A stretch of 64,000 bases of DNA from Phytophthora quininea (taxonomy: Eukaryota > Oomycota > Peronosporomycetes > Peronosporales > Peronosporaceae), in the NCBI GenBank assembly GCA_011947345.1, contig JAAVTG010000057.1, positions 496,001-560,000 of the forward strand. The letters are read 5' to 3'. The notes beneath the pieces are model-generated. The model had not been told where the DNA came from. It saw nothing but the letters and a program-made list of their open reading frames with translations, and searched no databases. Positions 12,177 through 24,299 of the stretch are shown piece by piece. Each line of letters begins with the position of its first letter. Positions within the stretch are counted from its first letter, which is position 1. A program made the translations under genes and the position numbers.

Positions 12177-13830
12177 ATGCGAGTGGCTTTTGTGCTCTTC
12201 GTTCTCTATCCGACGCAACCAGCGCCGACTGGACCTTCTGGGGTGACGACGATGGTTCCTCATGGCCTTCGACCGATCAAGTGGACGCAGAAACTTCATC
12301 AACATCTTCCTCCTCGGCTAAGCTACAGACGACGTCACTTACTTCAAACTATTCGATGGCGACCCCAGCTACAGCCACAAGCACAGTCACATCGACGTAC
12401 CGCAACTGGGTTGGTCCTTGGAGTCTCTCCTCGGATTCTGCGTGCTACCGCGACGCCCACATCATGGATACTTGTCTTGCTAATTACAATCGCAACGATG
12501 TCACAAACACTTGCTGGGCGCAGTGTCCGATCCAGTACCCCGTCGAGTGTGGTATGGAGTGCATCCGGCAGGAGGACGACTGCAGTTTGGAGATTGTAAA
12601 CAAGGTCGGGGTCGTGGCCGTATCAATTCTGAGCACTGCCACCGCCGGCATCTTCGGCAAACTGGAAGCTGTCGCTGAAGGACTGAAGACCGCTGTCAAA
12701 TGCGCCAACTCGATGATCGGCGTGGTGAGGGCCATCATCCGATACGTCCGCAACATCAAGACGTCCGACCCACAGACTTCGCAGGACAAAATGTTGGCGC
12801 TACTGTACCAGTCGAACAATGTGGTGACGGACTTGCCTTTGGCCATTTACGCCTGCATGGGGTTGGACGCCTCCGCTGCACTCACGTTGACGCAAAGTGT
12901 GCTCTCCACTGCCCAGTGGGTCCTCATGCAAGTGCTCGCTTACGACGATGAAATCGTCTCGAGTTGGGACCAATTCGTGGCGTTCCTGAAAGGAGCGAAC
13001 TTCACTGTCGACACCAACGAGATCAACGACACGGAAATCGCCTCGCTCAGTGACGCGTTGAAATCCAACTCAACGTGTGGGTTCGACTTGCAGTCGCTCA
13101 CTGATCGCACGTGGATGACAGTGGCGCAGATGAAGAAGGAGAAGCCCGACATCACAGAAGATGAGCTTCGTCTTGAGATCTCAAACTCGGAGCTCGTCGT
13201 GACGGACATCGCCACCGTGACCAATAACTGTATGCAACAGTTGATCCAGGAGTCCGACCTCGCTACTGCGTACAGCACGCGCAACGAGCTCCGCAAGGAC
13301 TTTGGGGTGATCATTGACGACCTCATTTCGACCGGAGCGAGCGACAACGGATCGTCGTTGACGGTAGAAGAATACGCCTACAAGATCGTCGACAAGGGTC
13401 TCACTTCCATCGCTGTCACCGGTCTCGACCCCACCGATCTATTAACACTGCTCGCCGAGTACGTTCAGACCATCTGCGGTCCTTCGCAATACATCAGGAA
13501 CGTCGACGACGGCGCCGACGATTCCACTCTGGGACTAAGCACGCTCGAGGATGTCTTCAACGGAAGTTCGAGCTCCTGGGCGAAGGTGGGCGATGGTCAA
13601 GTAGTTATCAACTTCTCAAGTTCAGACACCGACGATGTCAGCGTCAACATTTACTCCGGCGGCGAAAAGATTGACGAAGTTGATGTTACTGCCGGTGGAA
13701 CCTCGACGTGGACGTCGAACAACACGGCTCTGGGCGGAAAGACATTGTACTTGGATCGCTGGTGCTGTGGGTCCCAAAGGCATCAGAAGGCGGTCACTTG
13801 GAGCTTAACGCGAAACTAAATGTGAGTTAA
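12177..13830 (+). CDS. Secreted family protein, copy 4 (5' frame break and 3' deletion)
   Basis: ATG at 12177 starts a short signal peptide (MRVAFVLFVL). The reading frame then changes inside it near 12205, and the mature part continues in the next frame (SADWTFWGDDD, then TYRNWVGPW, CWAQCP, VECGMEC). The C-terminal domain is damaged near 13760: LYLDRW is followed directly by sequence that in other copies lies about 14 residues further on. The lost piece starts and ends at TCGCTGG, a sign of deletion between short repeats. The usual ending (LNVS, stop at 13828-13830) is still present, out of frame with the body. This copy is the best candidate in the family for a true pseudogene. Confidence 0.8.
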
Positions 13831-13962
13831 ACAGCGAGAATTTGTCAATACGACCCGAAGTTGTAGTGGTCTCGGCCGATTAATACACTGGTCGTTAACG
13901 TGAACGGTTAAGAAGCACTTCTTGGTACGGACAGCATTGGAAATCACCGGTAGTTAGCGTAA

Positions 13963-15832
13963 CTAGCTCACGTTGAGCTGGGCTTCGACCTCCAGGTGGC
14001 CACCTTGACGAGCAAGTGGCACCCACAACACTAACGAACCACCGCCTGTTCCAGGTAGTCCCAGAAAACCGGACGCCACCGGTCCAAATACAACGTCTTA
14101 CCGCCCAGCGCCGTGATATTCGATGTCCACTGCGCTGTTCCTCCTGCACGGAGATCCACTTCGTCGATCTTGTCGCCACCAGACATGATGTTGATCGTCA
14201 CATCCTCCGTGTCCTTGCTCGTGAAGCTGATGATCACTTTGCCATCACCCTTCCTCTTCCACGAACTGGTACTGTTCTTGAAAGCTTTCTTGAGGGCATT
14301 CAAGCCTAGAGTTGCATCGTCATCCCCATCATCGATCTCGCCCATGAACTGCGTCGGGCCGCAGATCGTTTGTAAATACTCCGAGAACATCGTCGAGAGG
14401 TCGGTAGGATCCAGGCCCGTGACTGCGATGGTGGTGAGACCATTGTCAAGCCAGACATAGGCGCTCTGAATTTCCTCAATGTGAGAACCGTTGTTGCTCT
14501 TTCCGGTCTTGATCAGTTGGTTGATCATCACGCTGAAGGCCTTGCGAAGCGTCTCACGAGTGGTGTAGGCGGTCGCTTTCGAGGACTGGGCAATCATGTC
14601 GGCCATGCAGTTGTTGGTCACCGTAGCAACGTCGTACAGCACGAAATCTGACTCGCTGATCTTCAGACGAAGGTCTCCATCACTGATGCCGGGGTTCTCT
14701 TCTCTGTAGTGGCCCACCATTTGCCAAGTACGGTCCGTCAGCGACTTCAGGTCGGCACCACACGTCGAGTTCTGCTTCATCGCCGTCTCGAGGTTTGAGA
14801 TTTCTCCCTCAGTGATCTCACTGATAGCGTCGGTGAAGTTGGCGCCGGTCAGGAACGCCTTGAAGTGTTCCCAGTCCAAAATGATGTCGTCTTGATAGGC
14901 TAACACCATCAACAGGATCCACTGGGCAGTCGAGAGGATACTTTGGGACAGTCGAAGATTGGGCGGGACATCTTTGCCCATACAGGCGTACATGGCAATC
15001 GGCAAGTCCGTCACCACGTTGTTCGTCTGGTACAAGACCATCAGCAACTTGGCTTCGGATGTTTGCGGATCCTCGGCCACTACGCTACGAGTAAAACGGA
15101 TGATCGCCCTTAGCACAGTGAGCATCGAGTTGGTGCATTTCACAGCCCACGTAATCTTCTTGCCTGCCTTAGCCAACTCACCGAATACCCCGAAAGTGGC
15201 CATACTCAACGTCGACATCGCCACGGCAGAAACCTTGGCGAGAACTTCGCGAATGCAGCCGTCATTTTGACGGACGCATTCCATGCCGCACTCTACTGGG
15301 TAGTTCAGTGGACACTCGGTCCAGCACGTGTTGGTCAACTCGTTGCGGTCGTAGTTGGAGGGGCACGTGTCCATGATGTGAGCTTCACGGTAGCACGCAG
15401 AGTCGGGTGACAGAGTCCACGGACCTACCCAGTTGCGGTACGTCGACTTGACTGTGCTAATGGCCGTGATGGAGTTCGCAAGGTTCTCGCTCATCGTCGT
15501 GGTGTCTAGAGATGACCCAGTTGGGAGTTCAAACCCGTAGGATGAAGAGGAGTCGAATGTAGGGGCCTTGGGTGATGAAGAACTTGTCGGGGCTTCAGTA
15601 GCGGGTGTCGCCATGTCGGACCCGGACATCTTGGCAAGCATGGATTTCACTTCGTCCAGGTTCGTTGATCCCACCGCTTCTTCGATAGCTTCCGGTGACA
15701 GCGTTGATATGTCAGTTGATGAACCTGAAGCAGAGTCGTCGTCATCGTTCCAAATGCCCAGTTGATACTCTGCGTGCCGGTGGTGGTGGCAGCCATGGCC
15801 AATATGACGAACGCCACTCTTGGCCGCACCAT
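13963..15832 (-). CDS. Secreted family protein, copy 5 (two frame breaks)
   Basis: ATG at 15832 starts a signal peptide (MVRPRVAFVILAMAATTTG). One A is missing from an A run near 15752, just before the acidic stretch. The body from 15674 to about 14075 is one open frame with all family motifs. Another base is missing in a short C run near 14075, so the last 35 residues, which still read to GGHLEV and LNVS, are in a different frame. Sequence is close to copy 2, including the linker motif FELPTG. It lies tail to tail with copy 4, 132 bases apart. Confidence 0.82.
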
Positions 15833-15884
15833 CTTGGACCTTGCAAAGTAGAAAAACTAGAGTCGGTGGTGAGACCCACGCTGC

Positions 15885-15900
15885 AAAATGCAGAATGAGT
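15885..15900 (-). promoter_or_regulatory. Oomycete core promoter of copy 5
   Basis: The minus strand reads ACTCATTCTGCATTTT, 15 of 16 matches to the oomycete consensus. It starts 53 bases before the ATG and is nearly identical to the element before copy 1. Confidence 0.65.
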
Positions 15901-17074
15901 TGCTTTCCTCTTTGTGAAATTCAGCGGTCACCGATCTAGCTAGCACCGTGGTTTTCTTTGGTCGAGACAGCGGTAACCTGGCGAACGGCAGGCGCAGTCA
16001 CAACAGCAAGCAATCGATACGGTCGTCTGCAAGGTCAAGGACTAAAAACATCCCAACGAGGATGAGAGTGCTGTTGCGACCGCCAGCATCTTCGCACCGT
16101 GTAATACCTGCTGAGATCAGACACCAAACAGCCTGATTATACCGATCTACGGCGCTTTTGTCGCTAATGTTGCAGCGTCTCTATCGTCACCAAAGCGAGA
16201 CATTTGATTAGACGCGTATGTACCAGTACATCTCAAGGAGGTCAATGGATGAAGGTTTGAAGATGAAACCTCCCGGTTGTCTGGCGCTTGATAGAAGACT
16301 CGGAATGTGGTCGTAATATACAAACCTTGGCCAGTCAACCAAACACGAGGCAGCTATCGTCACTGACATCGAGGCGATTACAGGTACCGGTATGCAACCC
16401 CACATCTTGGCCTCGATCCTGCGTATTCTCTGTCCAGGTGTACGGAGCATTAGCGAAATGGAGGTACCAGCGAGTTACTTTGCAATTGCCGCGACAAAAC
16501 GCCAATAAGAGCTCCAGATTCAAACACAAACAGCGCGTCACTGAAAGCTCCGTAAACCAAAGCCTGTTGAGCATCTACCAGCGTGGGGGTCGACGGGGAG
16601 CTTTATCGTGGCATACCGGTATAACTTTGTTGGATGGGCCGGTCCACCACTTAGTCAGCTCCTTGAAGAATGCCGGTGGATATCTCGCTAGTTCATTCAT
16701 CTGCTGTCTTCCACCTGACTCCTGAATCTTAGCCGCCTGGGTCACGAAAGCACTCGAGTGAACCACCTCTTCACGGCAATCGTCCACCACTCGGCCACTT
16801 GACAGTAACTTGTTGTACAAACGAGTGGTGCGAACGCATGTGATTGCTTGGTGGAGTTTTGGTGTCTGCAACGCCCGTGGTCCCACCCAGATGCTTCATC
16901 TCGAGATTGAATTAAAGATCTGTCCACAGATCCAGTCTGAGTCAGGTACTGACGCGTTTGCCATCGACAACCAAGCTATCCACCTTCTTTTGGTTGTCGA
17001 AACGAGTCTGACGAATTTCAGTTTGTCGAAAGGAAGGGACACTCCATATCTTTAGCAGCGACCACAAGCTCACC
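15901..17074. other. Intergenic, no gene seen
   Basis: Frames on both strands are short and lack domains. A patch around 16385-16460 resembles 1544-1625, which marks it as part of the duplicated flanking DNA of the family. The last 100 bases serve as upstream region for the roadblock gene. Confidence 0.5.
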
Positions 17075-17446
17075 ATGTCGGAGGTCGAGGAGACTCTGGA
17101 GCGCATCAAGAACCACAAAGGTGTCGAGGGATATGTCATCGCGGACCGCAACGGTAACGTGCTGCGTCGCCATCCGCAGATGCAGGTGGCCGAGGCCGAA
17201 AAGTACGCGCTCTACATGAAGGAGCTCACCACCAAAGCTCGAGGAGTCGTGCGAGACTTGAACCCCAAGAACGACCTGCAGTACATGCGCATCCGCGTCA
17301 AGAAGCTCGAGCTGCTCATTGCCCATGGTAAGAGCCTGTCCAGGTCTATTTATCCACTCAGTACGCCTCACATTCGTTGCCATTATACCACAGAGAAAGA
17401 CTTTCTGGTCGTGGTGATCCAGAGATGGACGCCGACCAACGGATAG
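17075..17446 (+). CDS. DYNLRB: Dynein light chain, roadblock type (Roadblock/LC7)
   Basis: The spliced protein is 101 residues, the usual length of the family. It is a cargo-binding light chain of cytoplasmic and ciliary dynein. The family pattern is visible from the start (EETLERIKNHKGVEGYVI, then NGNVLRR) through DLNPKNDLQYMRIR to the ending FLVVVIQ. An intron lies at 17328-17393 (GTAAGA to CCACAG, 66 bases, phase 1), giving the junction LIAH-EKDFLV as in other roadblock proteins. The intron is a multiple of three and has no stop codon, so an unspliced message would encode a protein with 22 extra residues. ATG at 17075 is preceded by CACC. The gene runs tail to tail with the MCM-binding protein gene. 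Confidence 0.92.
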   Translation: MSEVEETLERIKNHKGVEGYVIADRNGNVLRRHPQMQVAEAEKYALYMKELTTKARGVVRDLNPKNDLQYMRIRVKKLELLIAHGKSLSRSIYPLSTPHIRCHYTTEKDFLVVVIQRWTPTNG

Positions 17447-17540
17447 CTGACAATGAGCTTACATTCCACCCACCCAGACCTGCAGACACAACTCCAGGAC
17501 TCCACTTCATACTTCACTCAAACAAGAGAGACATTCCCAT

Positions 17541-19268
17541 TCATTTCGCGTTGTCACGTGATAGTCGCTGACTCTCCAAAGCCAACATGGCATCCCACGA
17601 ATCTTTAGAGACTTGTCCTTCACCTCGACTTAACGCCATTAAACGAGCGAGACGCAGCCAGCGATGCAAGTCTTCAAGCTGCAACAACAACCGTAGATGT
17701 TAGCTACAAAACAAAAGACTGTACTCGACAAACTCACCGCCACTTTCTGCTCGGACTTCCGGCATTCTACGTAGTGTTTCTCCGCCATCTCGGCTTCTTC
17801 GTTGCCAATGGTGACTGTAAACGAACGCAACACACTCAGAAAGACACGGAAGCACTCCAGTATCGGCTCTTCTAGAGCGTTCTTGTTCTCAGTACTGTCC
17901 GAGGCAACGAGCGGTACAGCCACCGTCACTGGTAGAATGCTCTTGCCTTCCGACACGGTGACAATCGCCACATCCTGCGGGAAGTCCATGTTGTAGTAGT
18001 GGAAGTCATAGGGAAGGAGCATCTTGTCGATGAGCGACTGCAGAGCAGCAACATTCTTGACGCCCTGCTCATTCAGCTGTCCTGCAGTTAACGCCGTCTC
18101 GTTGACCAACATGGTCGTACCATTGGCCACCTGCAGCACGCCACTAAGCAGCACTTCGCGGTCGTAGTCCTTGCACGGCATAAACTTGGTCGAGTTCAGC
18201 TCCTTCAGCGATAGATCCACTCGCGCCACCATTGGCATCAGCGACGCCAGCGTCTTGCTGATTCCAGCCACGAAGTCTTTCTTCTCTTCCTCTGTCGAGG
18301 ACTTGTCCAGCGCCAAGTTCATCGAGAGATTCCCTAACGGCGTCGACGGGTCCGGTCGTGAGTATACGTGCGACAGCAGCACCAGAAGCAAGTATTCTGC
18401 TGCTAAGGTATCTCCTTTCAGTGTCTGAGCCAGGTAGTCGACGATCTGTTTGCGCATGGCTGCAATCTCCTTCTCTTGACCAAGTTTGGTCCACTCTTCG
18501 TGGCAAAACTTGGTGCGAGTGTCATTGTTCTCGTGGATTTTGGCGTAGAACTCGCTCGACTCGTGAGGTCGCACATGGTGTATGTTCTCTAAACTGCTAA
18601 CGTGGCAGCAGTGGAGAACGACCCCGACTTCTCTTTGGGCTGCACTTCATCAATACAGTCCGAGATCTGTAGCTCCTCAATCTCTTTGGCACTCAGCACA
18701 ACGTCCTCTTTCTTCTTGGAGTCCGTTCCAGCGACCATCAGGTCCAGAATGCCTACAAACTCGAACGCTTCGTTGACTTTGAATTGGTCAAGAGACACAT
18801 CCTTGTACTGCTTGTCATAGACGTAAATGTTGACTGCATCCGGGAGCAAAAGTCGGTTGTTTGTGTCTGGTTTCCCTGCACGTCCGCCTTGGGTTTCTTA
18901 ACTGAAGTCTCTTGCTGCTCTTGAACTTCGAGCTCTTCCACTGCAGCACTGGAGCGTTTGGTGCCCTTGTTGGATATACGAGCATCAATCTCTAAAGCTA
19001 CAGATTTGTCGGCCACCAAAGTATACGCTCTCTTGGCCCAGTCGCTGGCATGGGGGAAGAGCGTGACGGTTAAAGGCACGCGCTCTAGAAGCTGCTGGGC
19101 CTCGCTGTGGAGCTGGACGAGCTCCGGGTCCTGCACGTCGCGCACCACGCCGCGGAACCGGAGCACACTGCCGTCGCGGTACTTGCCCTGGCGGAAGTTC
19201 GCCTCGTCCAGCACGGGGACGGCCGACACGTCGCGCACGGCCGACAGCTCCGTCGCCAAGTCCAGCAT
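17541..19268 (-). CDS. MCMBP: Mini-chromosome maintenance complex-binding protein (MCMBP/ETG1)
   Basis: MCMBP binds MCM2-7 in the nucleus and helps its assembly and unloading in replication. ATG at 19268 begins the N-terminal part, which contains SVLRFRGVVRDVQDPEL, as in MCMBP. An OB-like segment follows (VNIYVYDKQYKDV, NEAFEFVGIL), then the C-terminal AAA-like half (AAEYLLLVLLSHVYSRPD). The last exon gives EDLHRWLRLARLMALS, matching the family C-terminus. An intron lies at 17679-17737 (GTGAGT to TTGCAG, 59 bases). The stop TGA is at 17541-17543. Two single-base frame changes, near 18862 and 18593, interrupt otherwise well-conserved sequence and look like missing A residues. I judge the gene functional in the organism. 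Confidence 0.88.
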
Positions 19269-20616
19269 GACTGAATGAGTGGATAGTGTAAGGGTATCAA
19301 TATCAATATCAAACACGAATATTATCAAATATTAATGCCGCTCCTACTACTTTTCTTTGGTGGAGTTCTCGGACCGGCGGCCAGCAATGCCTGCAGACGA
19401 CGCTGCGAGACGACCTGCTTCCTTGAGGTTACCACCCGATGGATGGCCTGGCTGGATAAAATGGATCGGGGATCACTGGTGAGTCTGGTGTAGCGGAGTC
19501 GACCGTGGTTGACGTCTCAGTCTCTCGGGCCGTGTCGGGTCATTCGTTAATATTTTTTTTAAGAGAGTCGAAAAAAATCTATCACCACACTTTGTTTGCC
19601 GCGGAAAGGCGGATATTGGTCTATCGGTCCATCTACTTTCACGATCTACGCTGTGCAGTTCAAGGAGCTAACAAGTGCATCGGGCCGACGACTGTCTGAC
19701 GATGATGGAGCGCAGTGCGATTACTCGGTAGTCAACGACGCCAACAACGCCGTGATATCGCTGCGACAACGTTCAGCTTCTTAGCTGTTCCAGTTTCTTC
19801 TAGTGTGCATTGGTGCCGCTCGATATGTCGGTTCCATCGCTCTTGATGCAATGCACCAGTGGTAAGATGTCGAGTTCTCTAAAACTTTCAGTAGTCTTCC
19901 GACTCAGCTAAGAGCTACGGCGGCCTCTTAGCGGTGCGAATACCTGTACGCAGTCGCTCTATCCCCTCGGCCACATCTCACTTTGTATCATGCGATAGCC
20001 TTCTTCCTTCGGGGCTGTACGATCATATCAAATACATGCACGGAGATTAAACGAACCACAGCAAAGAGCCCAGCCGGAGCTGCTGCTGTTCAAGGAAATA
20101 AAGAGATTGTGTAGTTCAGTCCTGCAGACTGTTGCACGTGTACACTACGAAAATATTGCCGAGGAAATACACGTGGAAAGGAGCGCAGCGAGACATGTGC
20201 GTCGTGAGCTTGTTGTACGACTGCAGATGAGTCCGAACTGGTTGAAAGACACGAGGTCAGCGAGAAAGAGATATAGTTGAGCTTCTGACTCCAATGTCTG
20301 AGTCATTGTGACTTGTCGACAACTTGAAGTTGCTATCAAATGAACTACCGCACGAAATTATCCGATGCGTTGGATGCACCAACAAGTTAAACCAGCGTCG
20401 AGACCGAGACGGCAACACACCAGGGGTGATGCTCTTATCGTCGTGCGATGCCCATGATCGAGTGTCGATACAAAAAGTGCAAGTGCAAATCGACAAACCG
20501 GTGAGACCTACCGTCACGCTTGTCAGCACGCTTACGGCCCTGCTTCCACGGCTAATCTCCGACGTCAAACCAAACCAGCCGATTTTCAGCACCACTTCAC
20601 GTTTCTCCTACTGAAA
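19269..20616. other. 1.35 kb intergenic, no gene seen
   Basis: This is the upstream region of MCMBP on one side and of copy 6 on the other. No coding frame with a recognisable domain was found. It ends just before the outer boundary of the large palindrome. Confidence 0.5.
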
Positions 20617-22286
20617 ATGACTTGGTCGACGGTATTTGTCCTGGTCGTGGTTCTATCCGTCGTCGCCACCGCAAACGGCATCGATTGGAGTGAACTCGAC
20701 GACTCGGTGTCGGATTCCGGTTCCGAGGCGTCCTCGACGGACAACACAGCCAAGGTAACGTCGGTGACGTCGGTGACCGCCAAGAGCACGGTCACCTCCA
20801 CGTACCGCAACTGGGTGGGGCCCTGGAGCATGCTGTCGGACCCGTCCACGTCGTGCTACCGAGAAGCGCACTTCATGGCCGAGTGTCCGTCCAACTACGA
20901 CCGCAACAAGCTGACCCACACGTGCTGGGCGGAATGTCCGTACGGGTATCCGCTCGAGTGCGGCATGGAATGTGCCCGCCAGAACAGCAAGTGCGTCGTG
21001 GAGGTGGGCGCCAAGGTATCTGCGGTGGCGCTGACGACGTTCGACCTGGCCAGTCTGGGCATCGTCGGCGAGTTCTTCAAGCTGGGCAAGAAGGTGACGA
21101 GGGCGGCCAAGTGTGCCAGCACGCTGCTGACCGTCACGAGGGGTGTCATCCGGTACATCCGCAACGTCAAGACAGAGGACCCGCAGACGTCGCAGGCCAA
21201 GCTGCTGCTGATGCTGTACCAGACCAACAACGTGGTGACCGACATCCCGATCGCCATCTACGCGTGTATGGGGAAGCCTGTGCCGCACCCGCTGCGAGTC
21301 TCTCAGGTGGTGCTGGCCACGTCGCAGTGGATGTTGCTGCAGATTCTCACCTACGACGACGACCTCATTTCGAGTTGGGAGAAGTTCCGGGCGTTCATGA
21401 AGGGAGCCAACTTCACCGAGGCCGCCGAGGAGATCACGGACGATGAGGTGTCGTCACTGGAGACGGCCATGCAGTCCAACTCGACGTGCGGCGCCGACCT
21501 CAAGGCGCTGACCGACCGCACGTGGCAAATGGTGAGCGAGTACCGAGCCGAGAACCCGGACATGAGCAACGCCGAGATCCGCCTCAAGATGAGCCAGTCG
21601 GACTTTGTGCTGTACGACGTGGCCACGGTGACCAACAACTGCATGAGCCAGCTGATCGCCGAGTCGAGCGAGGCCACGGCGTACAAGACGCGCGAGACGC
21701 TGCGCAAGACGATCGGCGTGATCATCAACGACCTGATCAAGCGCGGCAAGAGCGACAACGGGTCGTCGCTGGACGAGAAGGAGCAGGCGTACAAGTGGAT
21801 CGACAACGGGCTGTCGACCATCTCGGCCAGTATGCTGGACATCACGGACATCTCGACGCTGCTGTCCGAGTACATCCAGACGATCTGCGGCCCCACGCAG
21901 TTCATGGGCGAGATCGACGACGGCGACGAGGACGCGACGCTGGGGCTAAACGCGCTGCAGAAGGCGTTCAAAGGCAGCTCGCTGTCGTGGCGGAAAGTGG
22001 GGGACGGCCAGGTCATCGTCCGGTTTCACAGCAACGACACGGAGGAGGTGAACGTCAACATCATGTCGGGCGGCGACAAGGTAGACGAGGTGGACGTCGC
22101 GGCAGGGGGACGGCGACGTGGAAGTCGACCGTCAAGGCGCTGGGCGGCAAGACGTTGTACTTGGACCGCTGGCGGCCGGGCTTCCTCGGTATCCCCGGCA
22201 AAGGAGGCGGCTCTCTGCTGCTGTGGGTGCCGGTTGCACGGCAGGGTGGCCACCTGGAGATCGATGTCAAGTTGAATGTCAGTTAG
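20617..22286 (+). CDS. Secreted family protein, copy 6 (left palindrome arm)
   Basis: ATG at 20617 starts a signal peptide (MTWSTVFVLVVVLSVVATANG). The body is nearly identical to copy 7 in the right arm from about 20660 onwards, yet the first dozen codons and the upstream DNA differ. A 9-base tandem duplication (ACGTCGGTG) near 20757-20780 adds three residues compared with copy 7. One base is missing near 22105 in a G run where copy 7 reads GGGAGG, which shifts the last 60 residues out of frame. The C-terminal motifs GKTLYLDRWRPG and LNVS are still present in the other frame. The short linker (no FELPTG) places copies 6 and 7 in their own subgroup. Confidence 0.87.
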
Positions 22287-22331
22287 AATTGCCATTTAGT
22301 TGGTGGATAGCGTAGAAATGTAGTATCGAAA

Positions 22332-24262
22332 TCAATCCGTAGATATGCCATCAGTCTTGCGAAGCAACAGCATCACCGAGGACGCCTGGCAGATGTGGTC
22401 GCCGTAGTAGAGATACCCTGTCAGTAGCAAGGCTTCCACTGTCGCGCATCGCTTGCCGTTGTACACGACGTAGGCAATGTCGTCGCAGTCATGGAACAAC
22501 TTCTTGAACGGCCCACCTAGGCAATGTTTCTCGAACGAGGTGAGCGGCTGCTCACTTGGCGCTTGGTTGGGATTGATCGTGTGGACTTTACGTGTTGATG
22601 GGGCACTTGGACCACAATAATTCGTGCTGCCTCCACTTTGAAGCGGTGCGATCGCAGTTTGAGAGAGAAGTCCTGACACTCGTCGACCGGTCTCCGCTGC
22701 GATCTTCACCTTTGGACTCAGTCGCTTCACAACCGCAGACGTCACCGCCACAACGAGGCCCAGCGCTATCGACATCGTCGTCGTGACGATGGCAAGGGTG
22801 CTGGCTTTGAACAGGACGCAAGCGTCGTTGAGACCGCAGTACTTTGCACCGAGCGCCGACGTCTTGCGCAGAATCACGGCGGCCAGAACGACAAGCAGCG
22901 GCGTTCGCTGCACCGAGCGAAGGCCGTACACGACACACGCAGTGATGACAGTTTGTGTCGTCTCCCACGTGAGTCGGAAGTGTCTGTCTAGCACTTGAGC
23001 GCGCCTTGGCCAAGTTGATGAACGAGTACGAGAAGGCGAAGAAGCAGCACGTCAAGTTGGCGATCGACTCGGTGGTCAGCGTGCCCGTCCCGAAGCCCAG
23101 CAAGTACAGGTCCGAGTTGTACACGAGGTGGTAGGTGATCTGCGCGAGGTAGACCACCTGCATGCGGCCATTCTGGCAACGGTAGGCCCAGATCTGCGTG
23201 AGCAGCACGGAGCGCTTGTGCGACATAATCTGGTAGAGACTGATGATCCCCATGAGCAGCATCTGTATGACGACGATCCCGGGCAGCACACTGATGGACA
23301 CGGTGTCTGCGTAGCGACTACGAAACGTGTTGAGGAACATCCCGACTCGGTTGGGCCTGGCCGCTGTGACCTCGCTCACCCACTCCCATTGCGTGTTGTA
23401 GTAGTTGTGGATGCACACGTCGCCAGTACTGCACAGCGGGACATCGTCCGGAGACTGCACCATGAGGCCGTAGATCTCCCAGTGCTTGGAGATCTCGCAG
23501 TTGTCTTCGATGTAGATGCCTGTCGTGTTGACGGCTCGCACTCGACAGCCGCCGTCGTAGCCCTGCATCAGAGCCTCGAGCACACTCTTGGCGTTGTAGT
23601 GCATGTTGGTTGTCGCCACCACCCGTGGCAGGGTTGGCATGCTGCTCGTGAAACTGTACGGGAAGAGCGTGAGCACCTCCGGGACGACCGCCAGCACGTC
23701 TTTTCCGCTGGTGGTGGTGGCCAGCCAGCTTGGAGCCGATGAGATGTCGCCGACGACCACGTTCGGGCGGCACTCGGTGAAGTCTGGCGAGATGTTGTTG
23801 ACCACCGCCGGGATCTTGCCAAAGTCCGAGCTGCCCACGGTGGTCGGGAAGTAGAAGAGTCGGGTCGTCGCCATGATGCTCCACGTCGTGACGCAGTCGC
23901 TGGCGTGTTGGATGCCGAGCTCGAGTTCGAGCTCTCGCTTCTGCTGCGGCGGGATGCTGAGGTTCATGGCGTTCACCACGTCCATCAGCTGCTGCGGGGT
24001 TCCGGTGACGATGTTGGTGATGGACCCCACTCGTTTCTGCTGCTCTGGCAAATGACGTTGCCGGCATCGAGGGACTCTGCGAGTGCTTTGGCGCTGAGAG
24101 AGCTGAAATCGTAGGCGCTACGATGATGCGTCCGATGATAGCGAGACTTGCGCCCATGCAGAAGAGAGCCTTCCACCCTAGTTGACGTCGCACGAGCTTT
24201 TGCTGGTGATAGTACTCTGCCGCCCGGTCCGTCGACGAGCCTAGGTCTCCAGTGTCGAGCAT
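22332..24262 (-). pseudogene. Multi-pass membrane protein, left copy (decayed, C-terminus deleted)
   Basis: ATG at 24262 (MLDTGDLGSSTDRAAEYY) starts a protein with one N-terminal hydrophobic segment (ALFCMGASLAIIGRIIV). A large, probably luminal or extracellular region follows, then several membrane segments in the C-terminal half (VIQMLLMGIISLYQI, LLVVLAAVILRKTS, TMSIALGLVVAVTS). The frame changes near 24110, 24055 and 22995; the same breaks occur in the right copy. The last 60 or so residues present in the right copy are missing because of a deletion near 22360. I do not recognise the family. The shared breaks suggest that decay began before the inverted duplication. Confidence 0.6.
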
Positions 24263-24299
24263 GTTTCCACGGGACTTTGGCTCGAGTTTCCTCTATTAG

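Noticed and set aside
18834..18881. Possible 48-base intron in MCMBP to explain a frame change
   Set aside because: It would remove the conserved LLLPDAV stretch before the OB-like segment and is shorter than the other introns here; one missing base explains it better.
20653..21288. Long antisense frame across copy 6
   Set aside because: Shadow of the GC-biased coding strand, with no independent features.
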